A stretch of DNA of 64,000 bases. Origin: Nitrospira sp. Its GTDB lineage: Bacteria > Nitrospirota > Nitrospiria > Nitrospirales > Nitrospiraceae. Of the stretch, positions 1 through 8,772 are shown one piece after another. The position numbers were made by a program, and so were the translations under genes. Under the pieces are notes generated by a model. That model saw only the letters and a list, made by a program, of their open reading frames with translations. It was not told the origin of the DNA and did no database searches. The first letter of the stretch is position 1. The number at the start of each line of letters is the position of its first letter. The stretch lies in the NCBI GenBank assembly GCA_029194535.1, contig JARFXR010000001.1, positions 1,992,721 through 2,056,720 on the forward strand, in the 5' to 3' direction.

Positions 1-2072
1 TTCTGCTCCTCCAGGATCTTCAGAGTGATCTCTCGAGGGACCTCCTCATAGCGAGCCAGCTCCATCACATAGCTCCCTCCGCCCCCGGTCAACGCATTGA
101 GCGTAGTGGTGTAGGTCATGAGTTCGGACAGGGGGACCAACGCCTTGACCAACTCGGCATGCCCTCGCGCCTCCACGTGCTGAATCCTACCCCGCCGGGC
201 GTTGAGATCGCCGATCACGGCTCCGATATGGTCGGCCGGCGCGTCGATTTCCACGTTCATCACCGGTTCCAGAAGAACAGGATGGGCCGTCTCCATTGCT
301 TTCTTGAAGGCCATGGAAGCCGCGATCTTGAACGACATCTCTGAGGAATCGACGACATGGTATGACCCGTCATAGACCGCCACACGGATGTCGACGACGG
401 GAAATCCCGCAAGCGTGCCGTGATGCATGGCCTCCACGACGCCTTTTTCGACGGCGGGAACGAAGTTTCTTGGGATGACGCCTCCCACGATCCGGTTTTG
501 GAACGAAAAGCCTGTTCCTCTGGCGGTCGGGACAATCTCCAGCCAGCAGTCGCCGTATTGACCGTGGCCGCCGGTCTGCTTCTTGTACTTGCCTTGCGCC
601 TGCGCCGTGCCGCGGATCGTCTCCCGGTATGGGATCTTTGGGGTATGAATGACGACATCGGCTCCATACTTGCGATGTAATTTTTCCAGAGCCAGATCGA
701 GATGGAGCTGTCCCATGCCGCTCAGGACCATCTCTTTCGTGTCCGCGTTTCGTGAAAAATCGAGCGTCGGGTCCTCTTCGATCAACTTGTGGAGGCCAAG
801 ACTGACCTTGTCGATGTCGGCGCCCGATTTTGGTTCGACCGCGAACGACAACACGGGACGCGGAAGGGCCGGCCAAGAATAGCGAACCGGATCTCGCTCC
901 TCGCACAGGGTATCCCCCGTTTGGGCGTCCTTCAGTTTTCCGATGGCGATGATCTCCCCTGCTGTGGCCGATGGTACCGCCATGTGCTTTTTTCCGAGTA
1001 GCGTATACAAATGACCGCATTTCTCTTTGATCTGTTTCGATCCGTTATAAACGGTGGAGTCGGTCTGCAAGACTCCTGAGACGATACGGACGTAAGACAG
1101 GCGTCCGACAAACGGATCGATGAGGGTCTTGAAGATGAATCCCGAAAAGGACGCTCGATGGGGATTGGACGCGGCGGCCTCTGCACCGGCGAGTTGGTCC
1201 CCGTCGGTGACAGGCACCGCCTGCGGCCGTTCTTCCGGCGATGGAAGCCATTCCTTGATGGCCGCCAGCAAGGGGGCGACCCCGACGTTTCTCAACGCCG
1301 AACCGCTGTACAGCGGAACCAATCCGGTCTTGTGCACGCCGATCCGGATACCGGTCGCCAAGTCGCTGGCCGTCAGCTCTCCTGCAGAGAGGTATCGCTC
1401 CAACAATTGGTCGTCCATGTCGGCGACGGCCTCTTGCAGGCGTCTCAAGCCCTCGGTGGCCTGAGGCTGTATTATTTCAGATACGGCGCAGGTTTCGCAT
1501 TTGGGGCTGTCGGCCTTGGAGCGGAGGACCGTTTGCCCGAGGAGGTCGACGACTGCTTCCATCACCCCTTCGTGATAGAGGGGCAGCGTCATGGGTATGG
1601 GACTGACGTCGAGGTCCCGCCGGCAAGCCGCCAACAGGTCGTCTAGCGGCTTCGAATGGTTCTCGGGTTCATTGATGAACAACAAACATGGGAGATGTCG
1701 CTCCCGGACGCGGGCCCAGAGCCGAATCAGTTCGCTGCGGATGCCGGTGTCGGGATTCAGCACGACGATGACGGCATCTGCGGCTTCAAGCGCGGTCAGC
1801 GGTTCGCCCAGGAGGCTTAACGAGCCGGGTGTGTCCAGGAGCGTGATGGAGGTCTGATTCCACGCGAATCGGAGGAGACCGGTGCTCACGGAGCTGCGGT
1901 GGTGCTGCTCCTCGGGTTCGAAGTCCGATATGGTCGAACCTTGGGCAATCGTGCCAAGTTTGGAGACGGCCCCGGCGCAGAAGAGCAGTGCCTCCGTGAG
2001 TGACGTTTTTCCTGCTCCCCGGCTCCCGATCACAGCCACATTCCTGAGAGACGCGGTCTGCTGCTCGTTCAT
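1..2072 (-). CDS. Divergent elongation factor G-like GTPase (FusA2-type), 3' end outside window
   Basis: Translational GTPase related to EF-G. The frame stays open from an ATG at 2072 to the window edge (about 690 codons), so nearly the full length of an EF-G is present and only the extreme C-terminus is missing. The P-loop GSRGAGKTS (residues 16-24) is intact. The switch II motif reads DTPGS (80-84), where canonical EF-G has DTPGH, so the catalytic His is Ser. The G4 motif reads NEPE (134-137) instead of NKxD. Domains III-V are recognisable, including the GQYGDC and GGVIPRNF regions. The changes suggest an EF-G paralogue with altered GTP use rather than the housekeeping translocase. The role is unknown; a ribosome-associated accessory function is inferred. 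Confidence 0.88.
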   Translation of the reverse strand, partial: MNEQQTASLRNVAVIGSRGAGKTSLTEALLFCAGAVSKLGTIAQGSTISDFEPEEQHHRSSVSTGLLRFAWNQTSITLLDTPGSLSLLGEPLTALEAADAVIVVLNPDTGIRSELIRLWARVRERHLPCLLFINEPENHSKPLDDLLAACRRDLDVSPIPMTLPLYHEGVMEAVVDLLGQTVLRSKADSPKCETCAVSEIIQPQATEGLRRLQEAVADMDDQLLERYLSAGELTASDLATGIRIGVHKTGLVPLYSGSALRNVGVAPLLAAIKEWLPSPEERPQAVPVTDGDQLAGAEAAASNPHRASFSGFIFKTLIDPFVGRLSYVRIVSGVLQTDSTVYNGSKQIKEKCGHLYTLLGKKHMAVPSATAGEIIAIGKLKDAQTGDTLCEERDPVRYSWPALPRPVLSFAVEPKSGADIDKVSLGLHKLIEEDPTLDFSRNADTKEMVLSGMGQLHLDLALEKLHRKYGADVVIHTPKIPYRETIRGTAQAQGKYKKQTGGHGQYGDCWLEIVPTARGTGFSFQNRIVGGVIPRNFVPAVEKGVVEAMHHGTLAGFPVVDIRVAVYDGSYHVVDSSEMSFKIAASMAFKKAMETAHPVLLEPVMNVEIDAPADHIGAVIGDLNARRGRIQHVEARGHAELVKALVPLSELMTYTTTLNALTGGGGSYVMELARYEEVPREITLKILEEQ

Positions 2073-2122
2073 GAGGCCCTCCTCTGGTTTGCCGGAAGTC
2101 TCTGGGCTTCCGGAGAGATGCG

Positions 2123-2845
2123 TTACAGTTCGATAGCCTCCTCTGGCGTCAGGTCAGCCTTACCGGATCGATGCAGCCATCCTTGATCGGCAAAACTGAC
2201 ATAGTGTCCGTCACCGATGACGAGATGGTCAAGTACGCGAATCCCGAGGATCTCCCCGGCTGCGACCAGTCTGGCCGTGAGCTGTCGGTCTTCCCGGCTG
2301 GGAGTGGGATCGCCGCTCGGATGATTATGCAGGAAGATCACCGCTGCCGCGGACTCCTTCACGGCCAGCGAGAATACCTCGCGGGGGTGGACGATGCTGA
2401 GGGTCAGACTGCCTTCCGAGACCGTGGCCTCCCGCACAATACTGTGTTTCGCGTCCAAGAGCACAATCTTAAAAATTTCGTGACGGAGATCCCGCAGGCT
2501 GGAATGAAAGTGGTTGAACAGATCTCGGCTAGAAGAAATCCTCGTACCTTTCGACAGGGGCAACGCCATCGCTCGCCGGCCCAGCTCCAGCGCGGCCTTG
2601 AGTTGCGCAGCCTTCGCCTCACCGATGCCGGGGACGGCGCACAGCTCCTCAAGTCCGCACCGGGCCAACCCGTTGAGTCCACCCACACGGTGCAGCACGT
2701 CCATGCCGACTTCGACGGCGGTGGACCGGTGTCGGCCCACCCGCAGCAGTATAGCCAGGAGCTGTGCATCGGTCAGGGCGGCTGCGCCCCGAGCCAAGAG
2801 TCGTTCGCGGGGGCGTTCAGCCTCCGGCCAGTGCGAGATACTCAT
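2123..2845 (-). CDS. radC: RadC-family JAB/MPN protein
   Basis: RadC family protein of about 240 residues. The N-terminal half carries a helix-hairpin-helix-like part (VPGIGEAKAAQLKAALEL). The C-terminal JAB/MPN domain has the metalloprotease-like motif HNHPSGDPTPS followed by D, as expected for the HxH-x7-S-x2-D metal site. The family was named for DNA repair, but its biochemical role is unsettled. The frame extends upstream to 2905. I chose the ATG at 2845 because the protein then begins MSISHWPEAERPRERL, the usual RadC N-terminus. It lies 50 bp upstream of the EF-G-like gene on the same strand. Confidence 0.9.
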   Translation of the reverse strand: MSISHWPEAERPRERLLARGAAALTDAQLLAILLRVGRHRSTAVEVGMDVLHRVGGLNGLARCGLEELCAVPGIGEAKAAQLKAALELGRRAMALPLSKGTRISSSRDLFNHFHSSLRDLRHEIFKIVLLDAKHSIVREATVSEGSLTLSIVHPREVFSLAVKESAAAVIFLHNHPSGDPTPSREDRQLTARLVAAGEILGIRVLDHLVIGDGHYVSFADQGWLHRSGKADLTPEEAIEL

Positions 2846-3060
2846 GCCTGTCGTTCCCGTCAGCATTTCCTGTATTTCCGCTTTTCCCGAACAAAAATAT
2901 GACACGGTGAACGTTTTTGTACCGGAAAAAGACTCCTTGGATCCCCCTTGGTGGCAAATACGTAGCAGCTAAGGTGTTGAAATTACGTATGGCGACCATG
3001 TGGTGTAGCTCTTGCTTAGCCAGGCCGGCAGCTGTGCATGTCATCACCTGGGAGGGATCG

Positions 3061-3243
3061 ATGGAATGTCCGAAGTGCAAAGGCCTCATGATGCTGGAGC
3101 GGTTCTCAGATTTCTTCCTGATTTTTTACGCCTGGAAATGCATCAACTGCGGCGCCATCATCGATCGCACGATTTCGAATAATCGGCGCAAGAGCCTCGC
3201 GGCACGCGATGCGCAACCGAGCACGCCGGTGGCGGCTCGATAG
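3061..3243 (+). CDS. Small zinc-ribbon protein
   Basis: Sixty-residue protein with two CxxC knuckles (CPKC near residue 3 and CINC near residue 28) separated by a hydrophobic aromatic stretch, followed by a basic tail. This is a compact zinc ribbon. The reading frame is open further upstream, but the ATG at 3061 is preceded by GGGAGG with good spacing and starts right at the first knuckle (MECPKCKG). The function is not recognisable; such ribbons bind nucleic acid or act as protein adaptors. It is divergent from radC and stands alone. Confidence 0.7.
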   Translation: MECPKCKGLMMLERFSDFFLIFYAWKCINCGAIIDRTISNNRRKSLAARDAQPSTPVAAR

Positions 3244-3520
3244 CGATTCGGTATCCTCGTAGTGGCGAGAGCGATCGAACGGTTGTCCTTCCGCCCTGGC
3301 GTCTCTCGCCGCCTAGGTCGGCCCCACGCCCGCGAATTATAGTCAGCCACGCATATCTCGTCAAAATAGCAGCAATCATCTAAATCGAATTTTGGCCATG
3401 ACTCTGCAATAGGAGAACTGGTTCGTTCTGGGGATTCCCGCGCAGTGCTCGCTCCTTGACCCCTTCAAAAACGCTATGTTAGAGTCATTCGCTCCTGAGC
3501 GTCCTCTCACCTAATTGACT

Positions 3521-4093
3521 ATGCGCATCATAGCCGGCTCCCACCGAGGTCGACGCTTGTGTGGGCCACAAGGGACGACGCTGCGTCCCACCTCTGATAA
3601 GGTGCGCGAGGCGCTGTTTTCCATTCTCGACCTTCGGGTACCGGGCGGCCGCCTTCTCGATCTGTATGCGGGAACCGGGGCGGTCGGGATCGAAGCGATC
3701 AGCCGTGGGGCGGAGGCGGTGACCTTTGTGGAATGTGATCCGCGCGCACTGCAAGTGCTGCGAAAGAATCTCGCGGTCTGCGGCTTTGAGGATCAGGGAG
3801 ATGTCAAGGCCGGTCGTACGCAGGACTTCCTGGCTCGGCCTGATTGGTGGGATGGGCCCTATAACGTCGTCTTCGCCGACCCCCCATACGCCGATACGCA
3901 GGCGATCGAAACATTGCGGATGGTGTGGGCGACGGAGCTTCTCGTGGAGGACGGTCTGATGGTCATTGAGCAGAATGCTAAATCGGTGTTGCCGACGTCA
4001 TTTCCTGGCGCAGCATTGATTCGGCGATATGTGTATGGCGATACCGCTCTGCTGCTCTATGGCGCGGCGCCGCGTCAACGGGCGTCGGCATGA
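3521..4093 (+). CDS. rsmD: 16S rRNA (guanine966-N2)-methyltransferase RsmD
   Basis: RsmD-type methyltransferase of 190 residues that methylates G966 of 16S rRNA. Visible motifs are the N-terminal MRIIAGSHRGRRL, the SAM-binding LLDLYAGTGAVGIEA (about 45-60) and the catalytic ADPPY (about 124). The start is placed at the ATG at 3521; a TTG two codons earlier is possible. No strong ribosome-binding site is visible. The stop overlaps the start of coaD by four bases (ATGA), a common arrangement for this pair, so translation is probably coupled. Confidence 0.93.
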   Translation: MRIIAGSHRGRRLCGPQGTTLRPTSDKVREALFSILDLRVPGGRLLDLYAGTGAVGIEAISRGAEAVTFVECDPRALQVLRKNLAVCGFEDQGDVKAGRTQDFLARPDWWDGPYNVVFADPPYADTQAIETLRMVWATELLVEDGLMVIEQNAKSVLPTSFPGAALIRRYVYGDTALLLYGAAPRQRASA

Positions 4094-4578
4094 AGATCGG
4101 CATCTATCCGGGCACCTTCGATCCGATCACCCACGGGCATACGGACATCATTACCCGCAGCCTGCGCGTGTTCGACAAGGTGGTCGTGGCCGTCGCGCCG
4201 AATCCGACCAAGCATCCGCTCTTCGATATGGCGGAGCGCGTCGAGATGGTGAGGTTGGTCATGAAGGATCTCGGGCAGGTCGAGGTCGTGACATTTGACG
4301 GACTCCTGGTGGACTATGTTCAGCAGTCCGGCGCGCATGCGATCATTCGAGGGTTGCGCGCCATTTCAGATTTCGAGCATGAATTCCAGATGGCGCTAGT
4401 CAATCGCAAACTAGCCAAGCGGGTCGAAACGGTGTTCTTGATGCCCAGCGAGGAATATTCGTATCTCTCATCGACGATCATCAAGGATATCGCGATGCAT
4501 GGCGGACCACTGACCGCGTTTCTTCATCCGGAGGTGGCGCGGCGCCTCCAGACACGTATAGGGAGCCTGAGACCATGA
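4090..4578 (+). CDS. coaD: Phosphopantetheine adenylyltransferase
   Basis: CoaD transfers an adenylyl group from ATP to 4'-phosphopantetheine, the penultimate step of coenzyme A synthesis, in the cytoplasm. The 162-residue length is typical. The nucleotidyltransferase signature GTFDPITHGH is at residues 8-17, RGLRAISDFEHEFQMA is in the middle, and YSYLSSTIIK near residue 123 is the second phosphate-binding motif. It overlaps rsmD upstream and the aminotransferase gene downstream by four bases each, so the three genes form a tight operon. Confidence 0.96.
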   Translation: MKIGIYPGTFDPITHGHTDIITRSLRVFDKVVVAVAPNPTKHPLFDMAERVEMVRLVMKDLGQVEVVTFDGLLVDYVQQSGAHAIIRGLRAISDFEHEFQMALVNRKLAKRVETVFLMPSEEYSYLSSTIIKDIAMHGGPLTAFLHPEVARRLQTRIGSLRP

Positions 4579-5768
4579 AGCTGGCCTCCCGCGTCGGCCG
4601 CATCGCTCCCTCCCCTACGTTGGCCATGGCCGCGACGGCGAAGGCCATGGCGGCCCAAGGAATCGATGTCATCGACTTTTCGACCGGTGAACCTGACTTT
4701 GATACGCCGGAAACCGTAAAATCTGCCGCCGAGGCGGCAATTCGTGCCGGGTTTACCAAATACACGCCGTCGTCCGGAACCGATGAATTGCGCGGCGCCG
4801 TCGTCGACAAACTGCAACGTGAGCTGGGGCTTCGGTACGAGAAATCTCAGATCCTGATCTCTTGCGGAGCCAAACATTCCTTGTATAACGTGGCCGAAGC
4901 GCTATTGGAAGCGGGAGACGAGATCATCATCCCCACCCCCTACTGGGTCTCGTATTCCGATCAGGCACTCCTCAATGACGCCACGGCTGTGCTGCTTCCC
5001 ACCAGGGAAGAAGACGCCTACGCGATCCGTGCAACGGAACTCGAGCGGCTGGTCACGCCCCGGACGAAAGCGATCATCGTCAACAGCCCGTGCAATCCGA
5101 CTGGTGCGACCTATGGCCGAGCGACCTTGGAAGCCATCGCCGCGATTGCGCTTCGGCATGATTTGCTGGTGATCTCGGACGAGATCTACGAAAAAATCAT
5201 CTACGACGGGACCGTCCACATCAGCATCGCGACACTCGGCGCGGACATCGCCGCCCGTACGATCATCATCAACGGAGTGTCCAAGGCCTATGCCATGACG
5301 GGATGGCGAATCGGGTATGCGGCGGGCCCCCGAGACCTGATCGCGGCGATGGGAAACATTCAAAGCCAGAGTACGTCGAATCCCTGCTCAATTTCCCAAA
5401 AGGCCGCGGTGGCCGCGTTGCGTGACGGCGATGACTTCACCGCGCGGATGGTCGTGGAGTTCGATCAGCGGAGGCGGGTGATTGTGGAGGGGTTGAACGG
5501 CATACGTGGTGTCTCGTGCCGGATGCCGACCGGCGCATTCTATGCCTTTCCCAATGTCTCGGGCGTCTTGGGCAGGCGCGGGCCCGATGGTATTGTCAAG
5601 ACCCCGACGGATCTGGCCAACTATTTACTGAAGACCGCGCATATCGCCGTCGTGCCGGGCGAGCCGTTCGGCAGTCAGGCTCATGTCCGTCTGTCCTACG
5701 CTACGGGTATGGACACAATCAAACGGGGCTTGGAACGGCTTGACAATACCTTGGCGCAACTTACCTGA
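4575..5768 (+). CDS. Class I/II aminotransferase, aspartate aminotransferase-like
   Basis: Fold-type I PLP enzyme of 397 residues, most like bacterial subgroup I-gamma aspartate aminotransferases (aspartate + 2-oxoglutarate to oxaloacetate + glutamate). The PLP-lysine motif SKAYAMTGWRIGY lies at about residue 236. NSPCNPTGATY supplies the cofactor-ring contact, and the substrate-carboxylate Arg lies near the C-terminus in HVRLSYATG. The start overlaps the coaD stop (ATGA). Exact substrate preference, for example an added prephenate aminotransferase activity, cannot be judged from sequence alone. Confidence 0.92.
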   Translation: MKLASRVGRIAPSPTLAMAATAKAMAAQGIDVIDFSTGEPDFDTPETVKSAAEAAIRAGFTKYTPSSGTDELRGAVVDKLQRELGLRYEKSQILISCGAKHSLYNVAEALLEAGDEIIIPTPYWVSYSDQALLNDATAVLLPTREEDAYAIRATELERLVTPRTKAIIVNSPCNPTGATYGRATLEAIAAIALRHDLLVISDEIYEKIIYDGTVHISIATLGADIAARTIIINGVSKAYAMTGWRIGYAAGPRDLIAAMGNIQSQSTSNPCSISQKAAVAALRDGDDFTARMVVEFDQRRRVIVEGLNGIRGVSCRMPTGAFYAFPNVSGVLGRRGPDGIVKTPTDLANYLLKTAHIAVVPGEPFGSQAHVRLSYATGMDTIKRGLERLDNTLAQLT

Positions 5769-5804
5769 GCGTTGAGCTGTTCGATCGAGCAAAGGAGGAA
5801 TATC

Positions 5805-6188
5805 GTGCCGATTTATGAGTATCTGTGCGAAGGATGTGCGTACAAGTTCGAAGTGAAACAGAGTATCAAGGAGGATCCGATTGCCGCCTGTGATCGTTGC
5901 GGTAAACCGGTGAAGCGGTTGATTTCTTCTCCGGCCATCATGTTCAAGGGCAGCGGCTGGTATGTGACCGACTATTCGGACAAGCTGAAACCGCCGTCAG
6001 GAGGAGAGCCGGCCGCGCCTGCGTCGTCGGACCAAAAAGAACCGTCACCTGCGGCCGCCTCGTCAGCGACTGCGACCGCTTCTCCTTCGACGAACACGTC
6101 GACTGCGGCACCGACTTCGACGGCTAGCTCCAATTCCAGTTCCACTCCCACGTCCGCGACGTCTCCCGCCACGACCTCGTCAAAATAA
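5805..6188 (+). CDS. FmdB-family zinc-ribbon protein with Ser/Thr/Ala-rich tail
   Basis: FmdB/CxxC-CxxC-SSSS family putative regulatory protein. The start is a GTG at 5805 because a perfect AAAGGAGG (5791-5798) sits seven bases upstream and the product then begins MPIYEYLCEGC, the family hallmark. The two CxxC knuckles (residues 8-11 and 31-34) form a zinc ribbon over the first 60 residues. From about residue 65 the protein becomes a low-complexity Pro/Ala/Ser/Thr tail, much longer than the short Ser-rich end of typical members. The molecular role of the family is not established. It is 36 bp downstream of the aminotransferase gene. Confidence 0.85.
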   Translation: MPIYEYLCEGCAYKFEVKQSIKEDPIAACDRCGKPVKRLISSPAIMFKGSGWYVTDYSDKLKPPSGGEPAAPASSDQKEPSPAAASSATATASPSTNTSTAAPTSTASSNSSSTPTSATSPATTSSK

Positions 6189-6201
6189 TCCGTCGCCTCC
6201 T

Positions 6202-6633
6202 CTACTGTCGCTTGACGGCCGCCTTGGCGGCCGGTCGTTTCTTAGCCGACGTCTTGACCGCCGTTTTGGGTCTCGCCTTGGCCTGCCCTTTGACCGGGGT
6301 GACTTTGCCTCCCGCCGCTTTCGACGTCCTGTTGAGCCGTTCCTGCAGAGCCGTCACGCTGTTTTGGAGGCTGGCGATCATAGTGCTCTTGTCGCGGTTC
6401 GCGCGGCTGAGATCGTCGACCTGGGCTTGCAAGTCATCCTTCACCTTGGTGATGGACGCCAGCTGCGTCTGCAGTTGGGCCTTCTCGGCGGTGACGGTCT
6501 GCAGTTCCGAACGAAGCTGCTCAATCTGGGTTTGGAGCGCCGGTGGCCAGTAGTCGCAGCCGGCCAGGGTCAGCGTGCAACCGATGGCCAGTACCGCCAT
6601 TCCCTGCTTCATCACCCGAGTCGCCATTGTCAT
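6202..6633 (-). CDS. Coiled-coil lipoprotein with basic Lys/Ala-rich tail
   Basis: 143-residue lipoprotein. The signal peptide ends at a lipobox LTLAGC followed by Asp, and Asp at +2 favours inner-membrane retention in enterobacteria. Residues about 30-100 are a heptad-rich coiled coil (QIEQLRSELQTVTAEKAQLQ and onward). The last 35 residues are almost only Lys, Ala, Arg, Pro and Thr, like a histone H1-type tail. The start at 6633 is supported by GGAGGAGAGG just upstream. The reading frame continues upstream through the tsaC region, but that part is antisense-like noise. The function is unknown; it may crosslink to an anionic surface such as the cell wall or nucleic acid. Confidence 0.72.
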   Translation of the reverse strand: MTMATRVMKQGMAVLAIGCTLTLAGCDYWPPALQTQIEQLRSELQTVTAEKAQLQTQLASITKVKDDLQAQVDDLSRANRDKSTMIASLQNSVTALQERLNRTSKAAGGKVTPVKGQAKARPKTAVKTSAKKRPAAKAAVKRQ

Positions 6634-6680
6634 GCCTCTCCTCCTCCGTACGTTGCTGCGATCGTTGCCGTGGCTGTGGT

Positions 6681-7328
6681 CTAAGCGGTCAGCGCAATCT
6701 CGTGTGTCTGTAACACGTTCCGTATCGTCTGTCGAGGGATCGCGCCTTCTCGAACAAGTCGGACCGGATCCCGGACGTCCACGACGGTGGATGGTAGGCC
6801 GCCCGGCGTCCTGCCCGCGTCCAGGATCATATCGATCTCGTGACCCAACTCCCGTTGCACCTGCTCGGCAGTGGTCGACGGCGGACCGCCGGACCGGTTC
6901 GCGCTCGTACCGGTCACCGGGCCGGTCTGCTTCAGGAGTTCCGTGAGCGGAAAACAGGGGCTGAGTCGCACGCCCACCAGCCCGCTTCCCGCAGTGAGGT
7001 TGTGGGGAAGTGATGGATGGGCCGGCAGTAGAATGGTCAGGGCGCCGGGCCAGAATGCTTCCGCGAGTATGCGTCCGACGCGTGGCATATTGGCCACCAG
7101 CAGGGGAAGTTGGTCGATGTCGCCGATGAGCACCAGGATTGGCTTGCTGTCCTCTCGGTTCTTGACCTGCAGCAAGCGATCGACAGCGCCGGCATCGAAC
7201 GGACTTGTGCCGAGACCGTAGTAGGTCTCGGTCGGCACGGCGATCAAGCCTCGGTTCTGAATGACCGAACGAACGGAGGGGGCGAGAACCGGTAACGTGC
7301 TCAGGGACAGTGGATGAACGGTGGCCAT
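6681..7328 (-). CDS. tsaC: Threonylcarbamoyl-AMP synthase (Sua5/YciO/YrdC)
   Basis: YrdC-domain enzyme of 215 residues that makes threonylcarbamoyl-AMP from threonine, bicarbonate and ATP, the first step of the tRNA t6A37 modification. Seen: GLIAVPTETYYGLG near the N-terminus, KNREDSKPILVLIGD, the proline-rich FWPGALTILLPA, and TGTSANRSGGPP. It lacks the extra C-terminal Sua5 domain, so it is the short TsaC form. The ATG at 7328 was chosen; a TTG at 7349 overlapping the purD stop is the alternative. tsaB, which acts in the next step, is in the same window at 17786. Confidence 0.9.
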   Translation of the reverse strand: MATVHPLSLSTLPVLAPSVRSVIQNRGLIAVPTETYYGLGTSPFDAGAVDRLLQVKNREDSKPILVLIGDIDQLPLLVANMPRVGRILAEAFWPGALTILLPAHPSLPHNLTAGSGLVGVRLSPCFPLTELLKQTGPVTGTSANRSGGPPSTTAEQVQRELGHEIDMILDAGRTPGGLPSTVVDVRDPVRLVREGAIPRQTIRNVLQTHEIALTA

Positions 7329-7345
7329 GAGCCGACAAGAGATGC

Positions 7346-8626
7346 TCAACGCGATGTGCGAGGGCTCAATGCCCGATGGGCGATGTCTCGACGGTAGTGG
7401 CAGCCTTCAAACGACAGCGCGTGGACGGCGCGATAGGCCGTCTGTTGAGCCGCCGCGATGTCGGAGCCCAAGCCGGTAATACCCAAGACACGTCCGCCGG
7501 CGGTCACGACTGCTTGCTGATCGAAGGCTGTTCCCGCGTGGAAAACGACGGCGTGTTCCGTGGACGGTTCCGTCAAACCCTGAATCGGAACCCCGGTTCG
7601 GTATGGGCCGGGATACCCCGCCGACGTCATCACGACACAGACGGCCGCGTCTTCGCGCCATTCGACATCGAGCTGATCCAGTCGATGTTCCACGACTGCT
7701 TCAATCACCGTGAGCAAATCGGTTTTCAGCAGCGGCAGCACCACTTGGGCCTCCGGGTCGCCCATCCGGGCATTGAACTCCAGCACATACGGCATGCCCT
7801 TGACGACCATCAGCCCGGCGTACAGGACACCCTGGAACGGGGAGCCCATTTTGGAGAGATGGGCCACGATCGGCTCCAGGACCTGCCGCCGTACCTGATC
7901 CCGAAGCTCCGGTGTGCCGAGCGGCGCGGGCGCGTAGGCGCCCATCCCTCCTGTGTTCAGGCCGGTGTCCCCGTCGCCGACCCGCTTATGATCCTGGGCC
8001 GGCGGCATCGGCACGATCGTGCGGCCGTCGGTAAAGGCCATGATCGTCAACTCTTCTCCAGCCAGAAACTCCTCGATCAGGACTTCCTTTCCAGCCGCCC
8101 CGAAGACAGCCTTCTCCATGCAATCGACGATCGCCTGCCGCGCCTGCTCGCGTGTCGTGGCGATGATGACGCCTTTGCCTTGCGCGAGACCGTCCGCCTT
8201 GATCACCAGAGGAAGCGGCTGTCCGTCGGCGTAGGCGCGGGCCGCCGCCGTGTCGGTAAAGCTCTCCGCACGTGCGGTGGGGATTCCGGCCCGTTGCATG
8301 AGAGCTTTGGAGAAACTCTTGCTGGCTTCCAGGCGCGCTGCATTTTTGGTCGGACCGAATACTTTCAAACGATGTTTGCGAAACTCGTCGGCGATGCCCA
8401 TAGCGAGCGGCGCTTCCGGTCCTACGACCGTCAAATCGACCTGGTTGCGGACGACGAAGTCTTTCAGGGCTTGGATGTCATCGGCCGCGATCGGCACACA
8501 GGTTGCGCGCGATGCAATACCGGCGTTCCCGGGGGCGCAAAAAATAGCGGGCTTCCGCTGACTCTGCCCGAGTTTCCACACGATGGCATGTTCGCGTCCC
8601 CCGCTTCCGACGACGAGAATATTCAC
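7346..8626 (-). CDS. purD: Phosphoribosylamine-glycine ligase
   Basis: PurD (GAR synthetase) joins glycine to phosphoribosylamine using ATP in de novo purine synthesis. The 426-residue length is normal. The N-terminal Rossmann part MNILVVGSGGREHA, the ATP-grasp loop VIKADGLAQGKGV and the metal-binding EFNARMGDPEAQVVLP are all present. The start is a GTG at 8626 because no ATG is in frame; ribosome-binding sequence is weak. It lies downstream of purH on the same strand with about 150 bp between them, so co-transcription is likely. Confidence 0.96.
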   Translation of the reverse strand: MNILVVGSGGREHAIVWKLGQSQRKPAIFCAPGNAGIASRATCVPIAADDIQALKDFVVRNQVDLTVVGPEAPLAMGIADEFRKHRLKVFGPTKNAARLEASKSFSKALMQRAGIPTARAESFTDTAAARAYADGQPLPLVIKADGLAQGKGVIIATTREQARQAIVDCMEKAVFGAAGKEVLIEEFLAGEELTIMAFTDGRTIVPMPPAQDHKRVGDGDTGLNTGGMGAYAPAPLGTPELRDQVRRQVLEPIVAHLSKMGSPFQGVLYAGLMVVKGMPYVLEFNARMGDPEAQVVLPLLKTDLLTVIEAVVEHRLDQLDVEWREDAAVCVVMTSAGYPGPYRTGVPIQGLTEPSTEHAVVFHAGTAFDQQAVVTAGGRVLGITGLGSDIAAAQQTAYRAVHALSFEGCHYRRDIAHRALSPRTSR

Positions 8627-8772
8627 GAAGGTTCACCATACGATCCGGGGAAAGGAGAATTCAAACGGTCGCGGAAGGATGTGTGTCTGCGGAGCGCCGA
8701 CCTGTGTGCCGGAAGGCGTATCGACGCGCTGTGCGACAGGAGCCTCAGGTTGGAGCGTCGTCTCGACATCCG

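Noticed and set aside
2917-3060. N-terminal extension of the zinc-ribbon protein
   Set aside because: The 48 added residues have no family likeness and the internal ATG has a strong ribosome-binding site.
3456-3484. TTGACC followed by TATGTTAGAG as a promoter for rsmD
   Set aside because: Spacer to TATGTT is only 13 bp, and the alternative 17-bp spacing gives a poor -10.
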